From Cheiracanthium punctorium (Eukaryota > Arthropoda > Arachnida > Araneae > Cheiracanthiidae), in assembly GCA_038373885.1 (NCBI GenBank), contig JAWZYV010013274.1, forward strand, positions 1,919,873-1,983,872: a stretch of 64,000 nt of DNA, read 5' to 3'. Under the pieces are notes generated by a model, which was not told where the DNA came from, ran no database searches, and was given only the letters and a program-made list of their open reading frames with translations. A program made the translations under genes and the position numbers. This document shows, piece by piece, positions 44,340-55,871 of the stretch. The stretch's first letter is position 1. Each line of letters starts with the position of its first letter.

Positions 44340-45499
44340 ACTTACAAGGGGAGGCTCAGACGTTGGGATCACCGATTTTGATGAAATGTGGATGAGTTAT
44401 ACGGGACACATAGTATAGTAACTGGAGTATAGTATAGTAACTTTACGCATAAACGTGAGTTTGCGTGTGCTTAATTTAAAAGCGCGCGCTTTTTAGGGTT
44501 ACCGGAACCGGAGACAGTTTTCGCCAAGGTGTCGCATCTCCATTATATCTAGAGGCGGAACTACGGGGGGGAGGGCTATAGGGGCTATAGCCCCCCCCCA
44601 TTGAAACTGAATTTACACTAGATTGAACAGAGTTTTGAGGCTTAGTTAAAAACTGCGTGTCCAAAAATCGGTTGTTTTGAAATTTTAATTTACTTTTTTG
44701 ATTTACTACTCTGCTTTTTAGACTTGACCTCAGTCAATGGCTTTTATTGCTTTCGTTCCCAGGCTACGGGTATTTTCAAAACCTCAGAGTTCCAAGGAAT
44801 CGCTCGAAATTTCATCTCCCCTTTGAAACATTTCTTTTAAGGATGATCAGTAACCAAGTTGTTCTCGTCTTTTCTATACATACGTGAATAGCTCATTGTT
44901 AGAACGGGCTATGGGCCGACCGAGTTGTATCGTGGATAAAGCACCGTACTCCGGTTTCGGGTTCAACTCCCGGCGGCCGGGGTTCGATCCCTGTCTGGGC
45001 GTGGCTGTCATTGTGTCCGTCCCTTCATAGGGGGTAACGCTGGCCGCCCACTGGGTGCCCCCATAATAAAATGGCCACACTTTCGGGCAGTTTTAGGGGA
45101 CAATGCCTAATCGGAAAGTTCTCGCCCGTAGGAATAAAAAGAACGGGTTATGGCAAGTTGGTTAATGGCAAGCGGAAAAAACAGTATTTGAGCGCTGATG
45201 TCCATTCACCCCTGCAAAGTCGTAAAAAAGGGAGCTAAAAATCTATGTACATATAAATACGCTAATTAAAACCTTTGTGTCCCTTTTGCAGCACGAACGG
45301 ATGAGCGCAAAATTCGGCACAGTTAAAGTTCGAGTGGAGGTGGTTATGCGAATGTTAAATTTTTCGTGTAATGTGCTAGTGCAGCGTAAACAAATTAGAG
45401 AAGTGATTTGGCACGCAGTATTTTTGCGCCAATTCGGGCGATGGTTCCAGTGTTGCGTAAATTTTGAAATAACAACACTAACAAGGTGAGGCTCAGACG
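44340..45499. repeat. 23-bp imperfect direct repeats around a 1.1-kb segment
   Basis: ACTTACAAGGGGAGGCTCAG (extended by ACG) at 44340-44362 and its near copy at 45477-45499 differ at two positions and bracket 1,114 bp that includes the SINE. This could be an aged target duplication or two fragments of one LTR family. Also inside is a GGGGGGGAGGG/CCCCCCCCC palindromic patch (about 44562-44598). No gene. Confidence 0.4.
44915..45139 (+). mobile_element. tRNA-derived SINE with 14-bp target duplication
   Basis: Flanked by AGAACGGGCTATGG (44901-44914) and AGAACGGGTTATGG (45140-45153). Near the 5' end are a weak A-box-like TGTATCGTGG and two B-box-like motifs, GGGTTCAACTCC (44960-44971) and GGTTCGATCCC (44981-44991). 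The 3' end is GTAGGAATAAAA. Features fit a SINE copied by a LINE-type machinery. Confidence 0.8.
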
Positions 45500-46728
45500 A
45501 AAAATAAAATGACGTCCTATATGGACAGTGAAATTAAGATGGAATGATTTAAAAATTACGCCAGCACAGAATTACACATGCTTAAATCTATTGATTATAA
45601 CTAACACTCATTTATTGATTAAATTTCTTATCGGCCGATATAAATCTTTTTACGCCAAAAAATACTCATTCAAGACAATAATTTGTGAATGCCTCAATAC
45701 GCCCCAGCACTCCCCATCCGCTATATTCTATTTAACTCATTTTCCGCAAAAATCTTGTCTATTTGAGTATTCTGTCTGTCTCTTTTCCCCCACGACCCAT
45801 ATCCTATTACTGTCACGTGACCCACGCTGTTCAACGGCTAACTGTTCATAGTCGGGCATAGTTGTGTGTGTATTCGCTGTTGATAATTTTATGTTATATC
45901 CGAATACCAAATGCATCTTTTTCATATTCAGAGTTGTGAAATAAATTCAGCCTAGATATGGAGGAGATGCTTTAGGTAAAGATTTCGCTTTAATGACATA
46001 GTTTCTTACGATTGGATTATAAAAAGCTGTTGTAAAACAAATGAAGTTAGGATATCTCCACCCAAAGTGAGTAAGTAGTATTTTATCTTTTCATGTCAAT
46101 AAATTCGGTTGCTGCTTTCATTAAATCTCACAGCTGGTTTAACCATGATTGCAGTTCTGTATTCTGACTGTACTGTGAATTCGTTTTTCAACTAGAGACT
46201 ACAGTGAAATTATATTCTATTTATTAAAAAAATACTTTTTTTTATAGTGTATTAAGATATGTGTAATGTATTTGCCTTGATTTAAAGTTTATTTTCTCGG
46301 GCTTATAATATTAGATTACAGCTCTGATAATAAAAAATGAAGAAAACGAATCATTCAATATATTAATCAAAAACAGCAAATTTTAATAAAACGCCCTTTT
46401 TCTAGCTTAAAATAATAATCTTAATTGAGTACAGATATGTTAATTGAAAAAGGGCTTATTTTGCAAAAACGCTCATTCTATAGCTTAAATAATAATCATA
46501 ATTGAGTACAGTTATATTAATCAAAAACATCATTTTTGATTATTACTTAGCCTAAATGGAGCTGTTGTATAATGCTCAAAAATTGAGAATTTTTCGCTCC
46601 GTTGATATTTGTCGAAGAATTGAGTAAATACATACTCCGTTTGATTATTATTTTACTCAATAGATTTAAGCGTGCACATTGGCGAGAACAAACACTTGGC
46701 TGAAATCAATAACGCCAATTCCAGAGCA
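45490..46728 (-). repeat. Inverted LTR-like fragment, split by an inserted element
   Basis: 46675-46728 and 45490-45576 together read, on the minus strand, as the first ~140 bp of the 317-bp direct repeat at 46729-47045. The two pieces are separated by the 1.1-kb element 45577-46674. Confidence 0.7.
45577..46674. mobile_element. 1.1-kb terminal-inverted-repeat element of unknown family
   Basis: Ends CATGCTTAAATCTATTGA and, read from the right, CACGCTTAAATCTATTGA. It interrupts the inverted LTR fragment; the target ACACATTGGCG is duplicated as CA or CACAT depending on where the ends are set. The right part has imperfect repeats of an AATAATAATC...AATTGAGTACAG block (about 46410-46530). No transposase is visible, so the family is left open. 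Confidence 0.6.
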
Positions 46729-46795
46729 TAACTTTTAGGGTTGCTCTGGAATTGGCGTTATTGATTTCAGCCAAGTGTTTGTTCTCGACAATGTG
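46675..46795. repeat. Large palindrome, 54-bp arms, 13-bp spacer
   Basis: Arms 46675-46728 and 46742-46795 match at 53 of 54 positions by eye. The spacer TAACTTTTAGGGT (46729-46741) also precedes the right-hand copy of the direct repeat (51987-51999). The palindrome is two LTR starts facing each other. Confidence 0.9.
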
Positions 46796-47045
46796 TAATT
46801 CTGTGTTGGCGTAATTTTTAAATCATTCCATCTTAATTGCACTGTCCATATAGGACGTCATTTTATTTTCGCTGAGCCACCACCGCCCGTTATAATAATG
46901 TTTCAGTAGTATATGTTTAATAAAATAGTTTCAAGTATTTAACGTCTCATTTTTATATTGCAACTAAGTGTATATCGTACCGGGAGTTTCATGTCACAAC
47001 GCAACTTAATAATTTAAAACAGCCTAAATAAATAACTACTTTACA
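46729..47045 (+). repeat. 317-bp LTR-like direct repeat, left copy
   Basis: Same length as 51987-52303 and about 95% identical by eye. If the first 13 bases are set aside, the ends are TGCTCTGG...TTTACA, TG/CA as in LTRs. A candidate primer-binding site TGGTGCCTACCCAGGC starts five bases downstream (47051). Confidence 0.7.
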
Positions 47046-47050
47046 TAAAT

Positions 47051-47066
47051 TGGTGCCTACCCAGGC
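47051..47066 (+). other. Candidate primer-binding site
   Basis: TGGTGCCTACCCAGGC follows the left LTR-like repeat by five bases. TGG start and position fit an LTR retrotransposon. tRNA not identified. Confidence 0.4.
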
Positions 47067-47560
47067 ACTTAAGTTGCATTTATTCTGGTGGTGGCTTAGC
47101 AAAATGGCGGAATCAAATTTCCCGATCAGGACACTTCTCCAACTCCAGCCCTGGTTACTTCCCACACATCGGCATGCCAAGAGATCGCCAACAATTTCAC
47201 CCCCTTTTCAAGAAGGATCACTGAGTGACCGTACAGATCTAGACTCACGGAAAATAACACGAGGATGGCCCCCGTTCTAAAGAGGGGGTGGCAAAAGTGG
47301 GAAGATAGCAACCCATAAATTACTCCAGCCAGTGTCATTGTGAAATCAGTGTGTGGTACATGCAACGCTTTGAAGTACAGTATTTAAAGCCGCCATTCAC
47401 GTACCAATTCGTCTATCAAACAATTAGTTACGGGCGATTTTTATGACCGGGGTGGGAGTTTTTTATGACCGGGATAGCAATAAATAACTGACTTTCCACG
47501 CCTTCATCATTTGCCCACACGATCAAACATTTCACAGTTTGCGTTCAGACTTGGCACGGA

Positions 47561-47962
47561 ATGGCGATGGATACAGCGATTGCGTTAGTTGGCATCGTGC
47601 TTTCTGAAAAAAATAGCGAGAAAAAGCGAAAAGCTAGAAAAAAAATTTGGGAAAAAAAGTGGCTAAAAGAAAGAGAGAATTTATCCCATATAAAATTATT
47701 AGAAAATTTACGATTTTCGCCAGAAGATTTTCACAATTATCTGCGAATGAACGAGGAGACATATATGGAGCTCTTGAAACTTGTTGCGCCCATTATTAAA
47801 AGGAGCAACACCCTGATGAGAAAAGCAATTTCTCCTCATGAAAGACTTTCAGCCACACTAAGATTTTTGGCTATGGGAAGGAGTTATGACGACTTAAAGT
47901 TCTCAACTTTAATATCACCTCAAGCAAACAAAAATTTATTTTGGATATATCTTCAAAACTGA
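47561..47962 (+). pseudogene. PIF/Harbinger (HARBI1-like) transposase N-terminal fragment
   Basis: A 133-codon open frame. A basic lysine-rich start (about 20-45) is followed by FSPEDFHNYLRMNEETYMEL, LVAPIIKRSNTLMRKAISP and HERLSATLRFLAMGRSYDDL. This is the conserved N-terminal helical region of PIF/Harbinger nucleases (FRMS...F..LL..V.P.I....T.MR.AI....RLA.TLRFLA.G.S...L). Similarity stops after TLISPQA, where the DDE nuclease should begin; the next codons lead to a stop without a recognisable intron donor. So this is a truncated or internally deleted copy. It lies between the 317-bp repeats. Family assignment is from memory of the pattern. Confidence 0.65.
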
Positions 47963-50900
47963 CTTTAGCTTTATCTTTCTTAAAAATCTAAGACTTCCTT
48001 AATCTAAATTTACCATACTTTTTTAATCTAAAGGGATATTGACCGAATATTAATTGCTAGAATAAGAAAGCTAAATTGGGGGTGGGGGAGGAAAATACAC
48101 TGTATACATTTCACGCTGATCCAGTAAATTTGAAGTCACTATGTAAGTTCTTTATTTGATCTAATGATTTGGTGATCCTCAACAGGTAGATCACCAAAAC
48201 TTGAATATTATTTGTGACATGTGTGGATCTCTATTTCTTCCAAATTGGAGAGCTGTAAAACTGTGCACTTTCATATAAAGATAAATTAAAAAATTAAGAA
48301 CGCAAACATTCTACTCAAACTGTTCGGTAATTGGAAAGGCTTTTTTTTTTCTTTTCTTTTGTAAATGCATATTATATACAGATACATAAGTAAAATTATG
48401 GCATCATTTTAACTTAACATTTTAACATTTTATGAATAGCAGTGAACAGCATAGAAAAATTTATTTTATTGCACACAAAATCCTGAAGAGAAACTTTCAG
48501 TCCTTACAATTTATTTATTTATAAGAATATTCACGTACAATTTTTTTCCGATTAGTTTTTTATTCTACATTTATCACCATTATCAACATTAGTATAGGCA
48601 ATAAATTTTAATGCTTGCTGCATATAATTTGAAAGTCTGCTTTTAAGTTACATTATTTTATAAACTTTAAAAAATAAGATAATAAAACCACACAGTGATG
48701 AAAAAGCATAGTATACTCTTAAATAAATAGAATAAATAATTATATAATTGCACCTTTAGCCACCGAATCGTAAATGATTCTGTAAGACATATCCCAAGAA
48801 ACAAAGATTTAATGTTTTATTTTTTTATTTTATCAGTGAACTATTTATAATAATTACTCATTTATATGAAATTTAAAACTTAAGATTTATATTCCAGCAT
48901 TTTTTTAAATTATATGTATGCATGTATTTGTGTACCCACACAAAAAATTATGTGTTTCGTTTACTCACGATAAATATTATTATTACTCATTGCTTTATAT
49001 GTTTACCTTTGTCTACAGATCTTTTTATGTGTTTAATTTTCTATTTGCTTACATATTCATTCTTGTGATTTTAAATTATGTTTGCGCTTTTGCTCACATT
49101 GTATTTTACATTTTTATGTTCATTTTTTCAGCCTCTATGAGGTACACATACATCGTTATATTTTCCTCACTCTTTATATTTTGATAATCATGGCAATGAC
49201 TTCAATTTTATTTCTTTCCACACTTTTCCATTACTTATGCTTACCATAAGTTGTACAGTTCACACATTTTTACATTTTTTGATACACTGTTTTATTGTTT
49301 TGTTTTGTTTTTCCTGCCATTGTTATGCCTCTGTTTAATAAATGCATTCTTTGGAAGAGTATAGTGGTATTCATTCGATTACCTTATTTTTCCTTTTCAC
49401 AAATACACTGTATCACACATTGTTGTACTTCAAATAAGATTCATACTTGAATAGTCACTGATCTTTGAAGTTTGTGTTTGTCCACAATTACACTCCTTTT
49501 CAGATTTACTTGCATTTTCCATTTTTTTAATTTACATTGCTTACACATGACTATAACTTTTTCACACACTTGATTTTTTTATATTTTTTTCATCACACTT
49601 GTGTTTATGTCTTATGTTACACACACACAAACATGTTCACACGGATGTTCTGCTCATTGTGTGTTCACTGAGTTTGTCCTTTCACAATTTGTTATACATA
49701 AAATTTTTGAATGCTTTCTTTTTTCTCAAACATTTTCACTATGATGTACGGTAGTACAGTTCAACTTTTTTTCCACACTGTATTTGTCTTGTCTCTCTTT
49801 TGTTCACACACACAAACATAACACCATACTTTGAAATATCTCATTATTTTCTTTTTCTACAATATGATATATTTAAAACTCTTATGTGCCTTTTTGTAAA
49901 TTAATACAATATTATTTTGTCAAATATTCACAGTGTTATAAAATACCACATTAATTGAAATATATTTTCAGAGTACTTACATTTATCTGATTACTTAGTT
50001 ATATGCTTATTTGTAGTGATTTTTGTGAACTGTTGTTTCTTCATATATTTTATTAATAAAATGGTTATGTATTGATAGGATTAAGACTTTTAATAAGTGA
50101 AATTTTAGGGTATATTGTATTGTTTTGCAGTTGCATTTTAGTGTTTTTATTTCTACTTTTGTGTGTTATTCTTTCCCAATTTTGTCCATTTTGAAAATTT
50201 TAATGTGTTAGTAAGTGACACAACATTTTTCTTTTATTGAAATTCAAAAATTATTAATTTAGTTTATTTTTATACAGGATGACCACAATTGCCACAATTT
50301 CTTTTTAAGCTATAATTAATATTTTACTTAACATAATTTCATAACAAGTTTAATCCTACATTTTTAGTACTTTAAAATCAACTATTCCCATGTTTTTCTC
50401 ACTAAAATTTTTCTTGTCTTCAAATTGGTAACTAAGTTGACGTTGATATATTGCGTATGCATGCGTTGTATGTATGTTTCCTTGTTGGTAAGGGCCCACT
50501 GACTTGGATGTATGATTGGGCTTTTTGGGGTACTGCATGGCTGGTCCAGCAGTTTTCACTTGTGTATTTGGAATTAATGCAGTGTCTGTCAATATATCAT
50601 TCCTCCAAGAATGTTCTTAAAACTTGACAATTAGTAGTAATGTTTGCTTTTAAGGTAAAAAATAATAATAACAACTAAAAATTAATAAAATATAGATTGA
50701 CATTGTATTATAATAAATTACATAAACAATAGTTACAATTCAACAGCACTTGCACCATTTCGGAGGTCATTTTTACACATTATTATTTTATTGTTATTGA
50801 ATTGATATTCATAGACTGTATTGTACATATTCATTTTATTTTCTCCAAAACAAAAATGCCTCATAGTTATTTTGCGTGGGTATATTTTGTATTAAATATG

Positions 50901-51986
50901 TGTTTATTTTTCTCCTCTTATATATGTATACATGTTTATATGTTGCCAGATAAGATAATTTAAATAATGTTGCTACCACTTCTTGTTACCATGGTACAAA
51001 ACTTGTGAGAAATAGCCATCAAAGCAATTTTTGAATGGCATATTATGGTAAATTTACATGTCCACAAATTTTATTGATTGATTTTTTTTTCATCCATGCA
51101 TTCTTATCTTTAAAAGTCCTTATGGTTGTAACTACTGAGCAGCGCTGCTTCATCATAATAATGTTAATTTGTTTTAAAAAAAGCATATTTAGAGTACTCA
51201 GTCACTGGAGTTCTTAGCAGTATATCTTTGATGTGCACATGAGCTTGAAATGCTCAATTAAAGAGAAAAGGGTGTGCTGAAATGCCCCTTATTTAAAAAA
51301 AAGGGGTGTGCTAAAATGCCCCTTGTTTGAAAGAAATGGTGTGCTAAAATGCCCCTTAATATTGTGAGCTAAAAGATCTCTCTTTATTTTGTTGACATTT
51401 ACTTTTATTGCTAGCACTTATTATTTTTATTTTTGTCATGACAATTTTTTCTTTCTGTGAACATTTTAGGTGGTAGTCATCAGTAATTTTTGCATTGTAT
51501 AATTTAGTCTGAATATGTTTATGATTTTCTTAATTGTTTAAGCCAACCAAACAGAGCATTTAATTTAAATTTTTAAAGACATTAATTGTAACTAATTAAA
51601 AAAAAATTCTTCAAAATTTTTTCCTGGTTGAGGGGAGTATATAAGTGATGGAGATCACATATCTAATTTAATAATTATTTACTTTGGCTTTCTTTAATGT
51701 AATCTATCCAAATTCAAGAATTCTAAATCACTTCTGTTTTTCATTTTTCTGCCATTTCGGTTTTTAAATCTGTATTTTTGCTTTTCCCCGTATGCACTAT
51801 TCTTTTTGTTTATTCCTCTCTTCGGACCGGTGTGCTAAAAATAGATTATATTTGCGTCCGTTTGCAAAATCAACGTATTTTTGGATTCCCCTCCTTTGAC
51901 TTGGTGTTGTCGTTTTTATTATTTGTTGCCCTACCTCGTGTTCAAAATTATTTGCTCGCGATTACGTCATTGTAATTTTATTGGAT
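47963..51986. other. 4-kb AT-rich non-coding interval between the direct repeats
   Basis: Strongly T-rich on the plus strand around 48800-50300, with many TTCACA and CACACA motifs. Near 51270-51356 a GTGCTAAAATGCCCCTT motif occurs three times. A minus-strand open frame (50592-50356, TAGPAMQYPKKPNHTSKSVG) has a less AT-biased composition than its surroundings and could be an exon relic, but no family is recognised. Confidence 0.6.
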
Positions 51987-52303
51987 TAACTTTTAGGGTT
52001 GCTCTGGAATTGGCGTTATTGATTTCAGCCAAGTGTTTGTTCTCGCCAATGTGTAATTCTGTGCTGGCGTAATTTTTAAATCATTCCATCTTAATTGCAC
52101 TGTCCATATAGGACGTCATTTTATTTTCGCTGAGCCACCACCGCCTGTTATAATAATGTTTCAGTGGTATATATTTAATAAAATACTTTCAAGTATTTAA
52201 CGTCTCCTTTTTATATTGCAACTAAGTGTATGTCGTACCTGGAGTTTCATGTCACAACGCAACTTAATAATTTAAAACAGCCTAACTAAATAATTACTTT
52301 ACA
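51987..52303 (+). repeat. 317-bp LTR-like direct repeat, right copy
   Basis: Matches 46729-47045. No target duplication is evident outside the pair, so the outer ends may be rearranged. Confidence 0.7.
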
Positions 52304-52919
52304 TTCTAAACACGTTCCGATACATTTGTGCGCTTGTGCTGCATATTTAAATAAGATTCAGTGACGAATATTGTAGTGAAATTTCCATCAAATTTTACAA
52401 CGCGTAAAGAAAGTTCATTGATTAAGACAAACTGCATGGACCTGGTGAAACAGTTGAAGATATTCGTATGACCGTTCATTAAAAAAAGTCACTTAGGAAT
52501 CAAAAGATTGTATCCACACAAAATAAGTATATTTTTAGTAATGTGATCAAAAAGGCCTGGAAGCTTGCCTTTGTTCTGTATTTTAAAGGAAAAACTCGTG
52601 ATATTCGCACGACCTACATTACTAATTTTCATGAATTAAGGATTAAAGTACCTTTATTGCAATTAAGTACCTTGCATATCAAATATTAAAATATTTGGCG
52701 CGATATAAAATTGGAACGTTTTCGATCTTTCCGAGGCTCTAAAATTTGATTACAAACGTTGCCTGCATCCCCCCCCTTCCACATTAACCTGTAGACATAA
52801 TACAGAAAACTCAATAGAATAGTTATTACGAAACAAAAGCCAGGCCATTGACCATTGGGTCATTAGGCAACGAGCTCTCCAGTACTAAACTGTACAGTCT
52901 CTCTAAATTGTACAGTCAA
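52304..52919. other. Intergenic, nothing recognised
   Basis: AT-rich sequence with a C-run at about 52769-52776. No gene, RNA or repeat could be supported. Confidence 0.6.
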
Positions 52920-53690
52920 AATTACTTAGTATCCACACAACAGTCCACACTACTGAACAGTCGTCTTAAATGAGCAGCAGTCATAGCTCGTCTAGAATCA
53001 CATAAAAAAACATTCGGGTGTATTTGCCAAATTAAAATGGAACAGATAGGCAATGAGGCAACCGTGGCCTGTTAAAAGACTAAAAATGACCACTGCAGCA
53101 GCTCGGGGTGAACCCGGCTCACAGTGAGATTAACACAGTACATGACTTATCTCCAGCTTCCTGAGAAGCCAGGTGGCGGAATGATTGCTTGAAGATTTTC
53201 TTGATTTCAAGTTTATCAGAATGAAGGGGCATGACTCTACAAGACTTTTGGAGAATGTCAATAAGTCTTTGGTTAAAATGTCCGTCATTTCATTTCCTCT
53301 AAGACTACAATGTAAAGGTACCCATTGAAAAACAACAATTCTCTCAATTTTCTTCTAGAGCCATCTTTGAACTCGGACATCCACTCCCTGCAACTTTGAA
53401 CTCGGGAATTCTTATTGTGGCTGTTTGGAAAACCCCGGAGAGTAGACGTAGAATTGAGAATATGACTGCTCTATCAGAAGGGGTGAGACGAACAGCAAGG
53501 TGCCGCAGGGTTATATAAATAGCTTCAAGTTCGCCATAAAAGTGAGTTGTGAGTGTGATCCAACATGTAGATAAAAGGAAAAAGAATCATTAAAACACCA
53601 TCGTCAGCCCCCTGAGAAAAATCCAGAAGAGATCCATCAGCAAAGATGTGAAGCTATTCGTTGGGAGGAAAGCGAATGTTAATAGTTTCA
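52920..53690 (-). pseudogene. LINE ORF2 C-terminal relic (RNase H), decayed
   Basis: On the minus strand, broken frames give FADGSLLDFSQGADDG near 53660-53610, then THFYGELEAIYITLRHLAVR and RAVIFSI near 53545-53450, matching RNase H motifs of R1/I-type LINEs (TDGS, F..ELEAI..AL, ..IFSDS). Further on, LLTGHG followed by YLFHFNLANTPE (about 53080-53010) matches the post-RNase H tail that precedes a Cys/His motif. Not related closely to the intact LINE at 12443. Detected by eye translation. Confidence 0.6.
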
Positions 53691-55149
53691 ATGGCAGTTC
53701 TATCAAGATTTCGTTTTCGTATATTGAATACCAAATCAAGTCTGACATCAAGTACCATATACACTGGAGAGCCAAAACATAATTGATTTTGAGAAAGTAG
53801 TAGGTTCTACCTATTTTCACAGTTTTGGGCTTGGCGCAAATTACTGAGAGCGTAACGCAATAGTATTTTTAATACCAAGTATAAGTTTTACGGCGCTATA
53901 ATTCGATTTTTCATATAGAAATAATGCAGTTATTAAGGCTATTTTAAACGATCTATAGAATTTTCACCAAATTAAGTAAACTGATTTAAGTTAGAGGAAT
54001 TCCGCCAAATTTCAGAAAATTGAAATTCTCGCATTTTGTACATGGTAGTTAACGGTGAATAAAACCTGTTATAGTTAATAATTTAAATAACTGCTACTTA
54101 TGAAAAATATGCCTACATTAAATTTTGGCGATCGAACCATATAAATGATAGATAACTATTTCCTATTTTGATTGCTGTTAAATTAATGCTTTGAATGATT
54201 CCCTGAAAACAAAAAAATCTCACAAAATGGTGTATGTTGGCATTTGGCCATCGAAGTCCTGAGTAATAAATAATTTATTCTTATTTGTAAAAAGCAGCGC
54301 TACGGAAGTTTCTTTTACTAAAAGCTGTTAGAAAGGCGTAATTAATACTGTCTAATACATTTCAATTCGTAAAACAAAAAAATATATGCTGATTCATACT
54401 TTAGTACATTTCTTAGCAAATTTGGCGAAAAATATTCGAATGTAGTGCAGCTCTGCACGTATTATTAATTCCATTCCACAATTGAGATGAGCCAATGTCA
54501 CTAGCGCATGCATAGATAATTTTTTTAAATTCCGCCAAACAGTTTATTGCGAATTAGCTTTAGTGTCAAGTTTAAGTTGTGATTTGTGCTATTTGACATA
54601 GACTGGTGGCGTTAATCACGCCAATATGGCAGTTCTAGTAAAGGAAACATAGATAACTCATTTCATGTTCTATTTTTAACATTGCTATAGTTATCGTAGC
54701 AACGGAATTCATTGTTGCCACTTAACTTGTTAAATTTTACAATTAAGTGAAACCACTCCTTTCTATATCTTTTAAGACTCGAAAAAGTGAAAACGTATCA
54801 AATGTGAAACAAATAGAACTTTAACAGACTTGCACCTTAAAAATAATCGAAGTTTTTATGCAATTCTACATACCTTTAATTTTATTTTCTTCGCGTGTGG
54901 ATGTCATTTTTTACGTCATTTTTGCAGTTTTGCTGGCAGATTATCCGGAGCAGCACATAACCTCTAATGCAATTGCTCTTCCGGACATAAGCAAGAGCGT
55001 ATGTCCGGCGCGTATTTGTGTAACCCCATTGTGTTAATCATAATTGTCTGGTGTCTGATTTTTTAGACCATCTTTTTTACCGCAGAGATTCCGATCCTGA
55101 AGTATATTGATCACTGATACGTGAAAAAAAAAGATCAATTATATGCAAG

Positions 55150-55311
55150 CAGGAGTAGCCAGAAATTTTTCATGGGAATGTTACGACTACTGCAACTCAC
55201 AATTGTACACGTGTGTGTAATACGTGAGCGAAGAATATACATTTTGTATGGCAAAAAACTCCGCATGAGAGGTTGTGGTGACTCCCTATCCCCTCTTTAG
55301 CTACGTCACTG
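55150..55311. mobile_element. hAT MITE, GGCGTAGCCA family, copy 3
   Basis: Ends CAGGAGTAGCCAGAAA and, read from the right, CAGTGACGTAGCTAAAG. Target duplication TATGCAAG/TACGCAAG (55142-55149, 55312-55319). Confidence 0.8.
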
Positions 55312-55540
55312 TACGCAAGCATAAGTTGTCACGTCATGAAAAACCGTCGTAGAGGGCAAACACCGAAGTTGTTTTGAGGGTTATACATAATTAAAAATTT
55401 TACTTTTTGTAAAGTTTACTTTTGATACAGTTCGGATATTTGGTTTTAATACATTACATACACATCAAGGTGAGATGAAATATTAGTAAATACGACAACC
55501 CAGAATTTTCTTAACTATTGAATTTGACACTATGCAACTA

Positions 55541-55871
55541 CAGTAGATTCCCTATAACCAAGGTAGATACGTTCCGTGTTATAGGAATCCGTGTTGCACG
55601 GGTCCTGCTCTATACTCCACATGGAGTGCGCACTGCGTGGTGTAATCGCAGCAAAACTTAATTGCGCTCCGTAAAAATACAATGATGTTTGGTGTTGCCA
55701 TTCAAAAGGTATGTTAATTACAGGAGCTAAAGCGTCATAATATCAGAACATATGTCTCATTTTACCATGCTGTACAAGTCTCTTTTAACGTGTTACACGA
55801 AAACGATCGTAATGTTTTCGCCGTGTTCTAAGAATTCGAGTTGTGGACCCATGTTATAAAGGGGTGAACTG
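55541..55871. mobile_element. Tigger/pogo-like MITE
   Basis: 331 bp between TA dinucleotides. Ends CAGTAGATTCCCTATAAC and, read from the right, CAGTTCACCCCTTTATAAC. This resembles pogo/Tigger-type ends. Same-length copy at 61083-61413. Confidence 0.7.

Noticed and set aside
44915..45000. Functional tRNA gene
   Set aside because: B-box motifs are present, but no cloverleaf acceptor pairing is visible. The sequence continues as a 225-bp SINE flanked by target duplications.
47279..47300. Polypurine tract AAAGAGGGGGTGG as the 3' LTR primer of a second retroelement
   Set aside because: No LTR starts after it and no repeat of the following sequence occurs in the window.
48918..49184. Hydrophobic 88-codon ORF resembling a membrane protein
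   Set aside because: T-rich DNA yields Phe/Leu/Ile/Tyr-rich translations in any frame. No family pattern is present.
53590..53820. 76-codon minus-strand ORF
   Set aside because: It is in the wrong frame relative to the RNase H motifs of the decayed LINE on the same strand.
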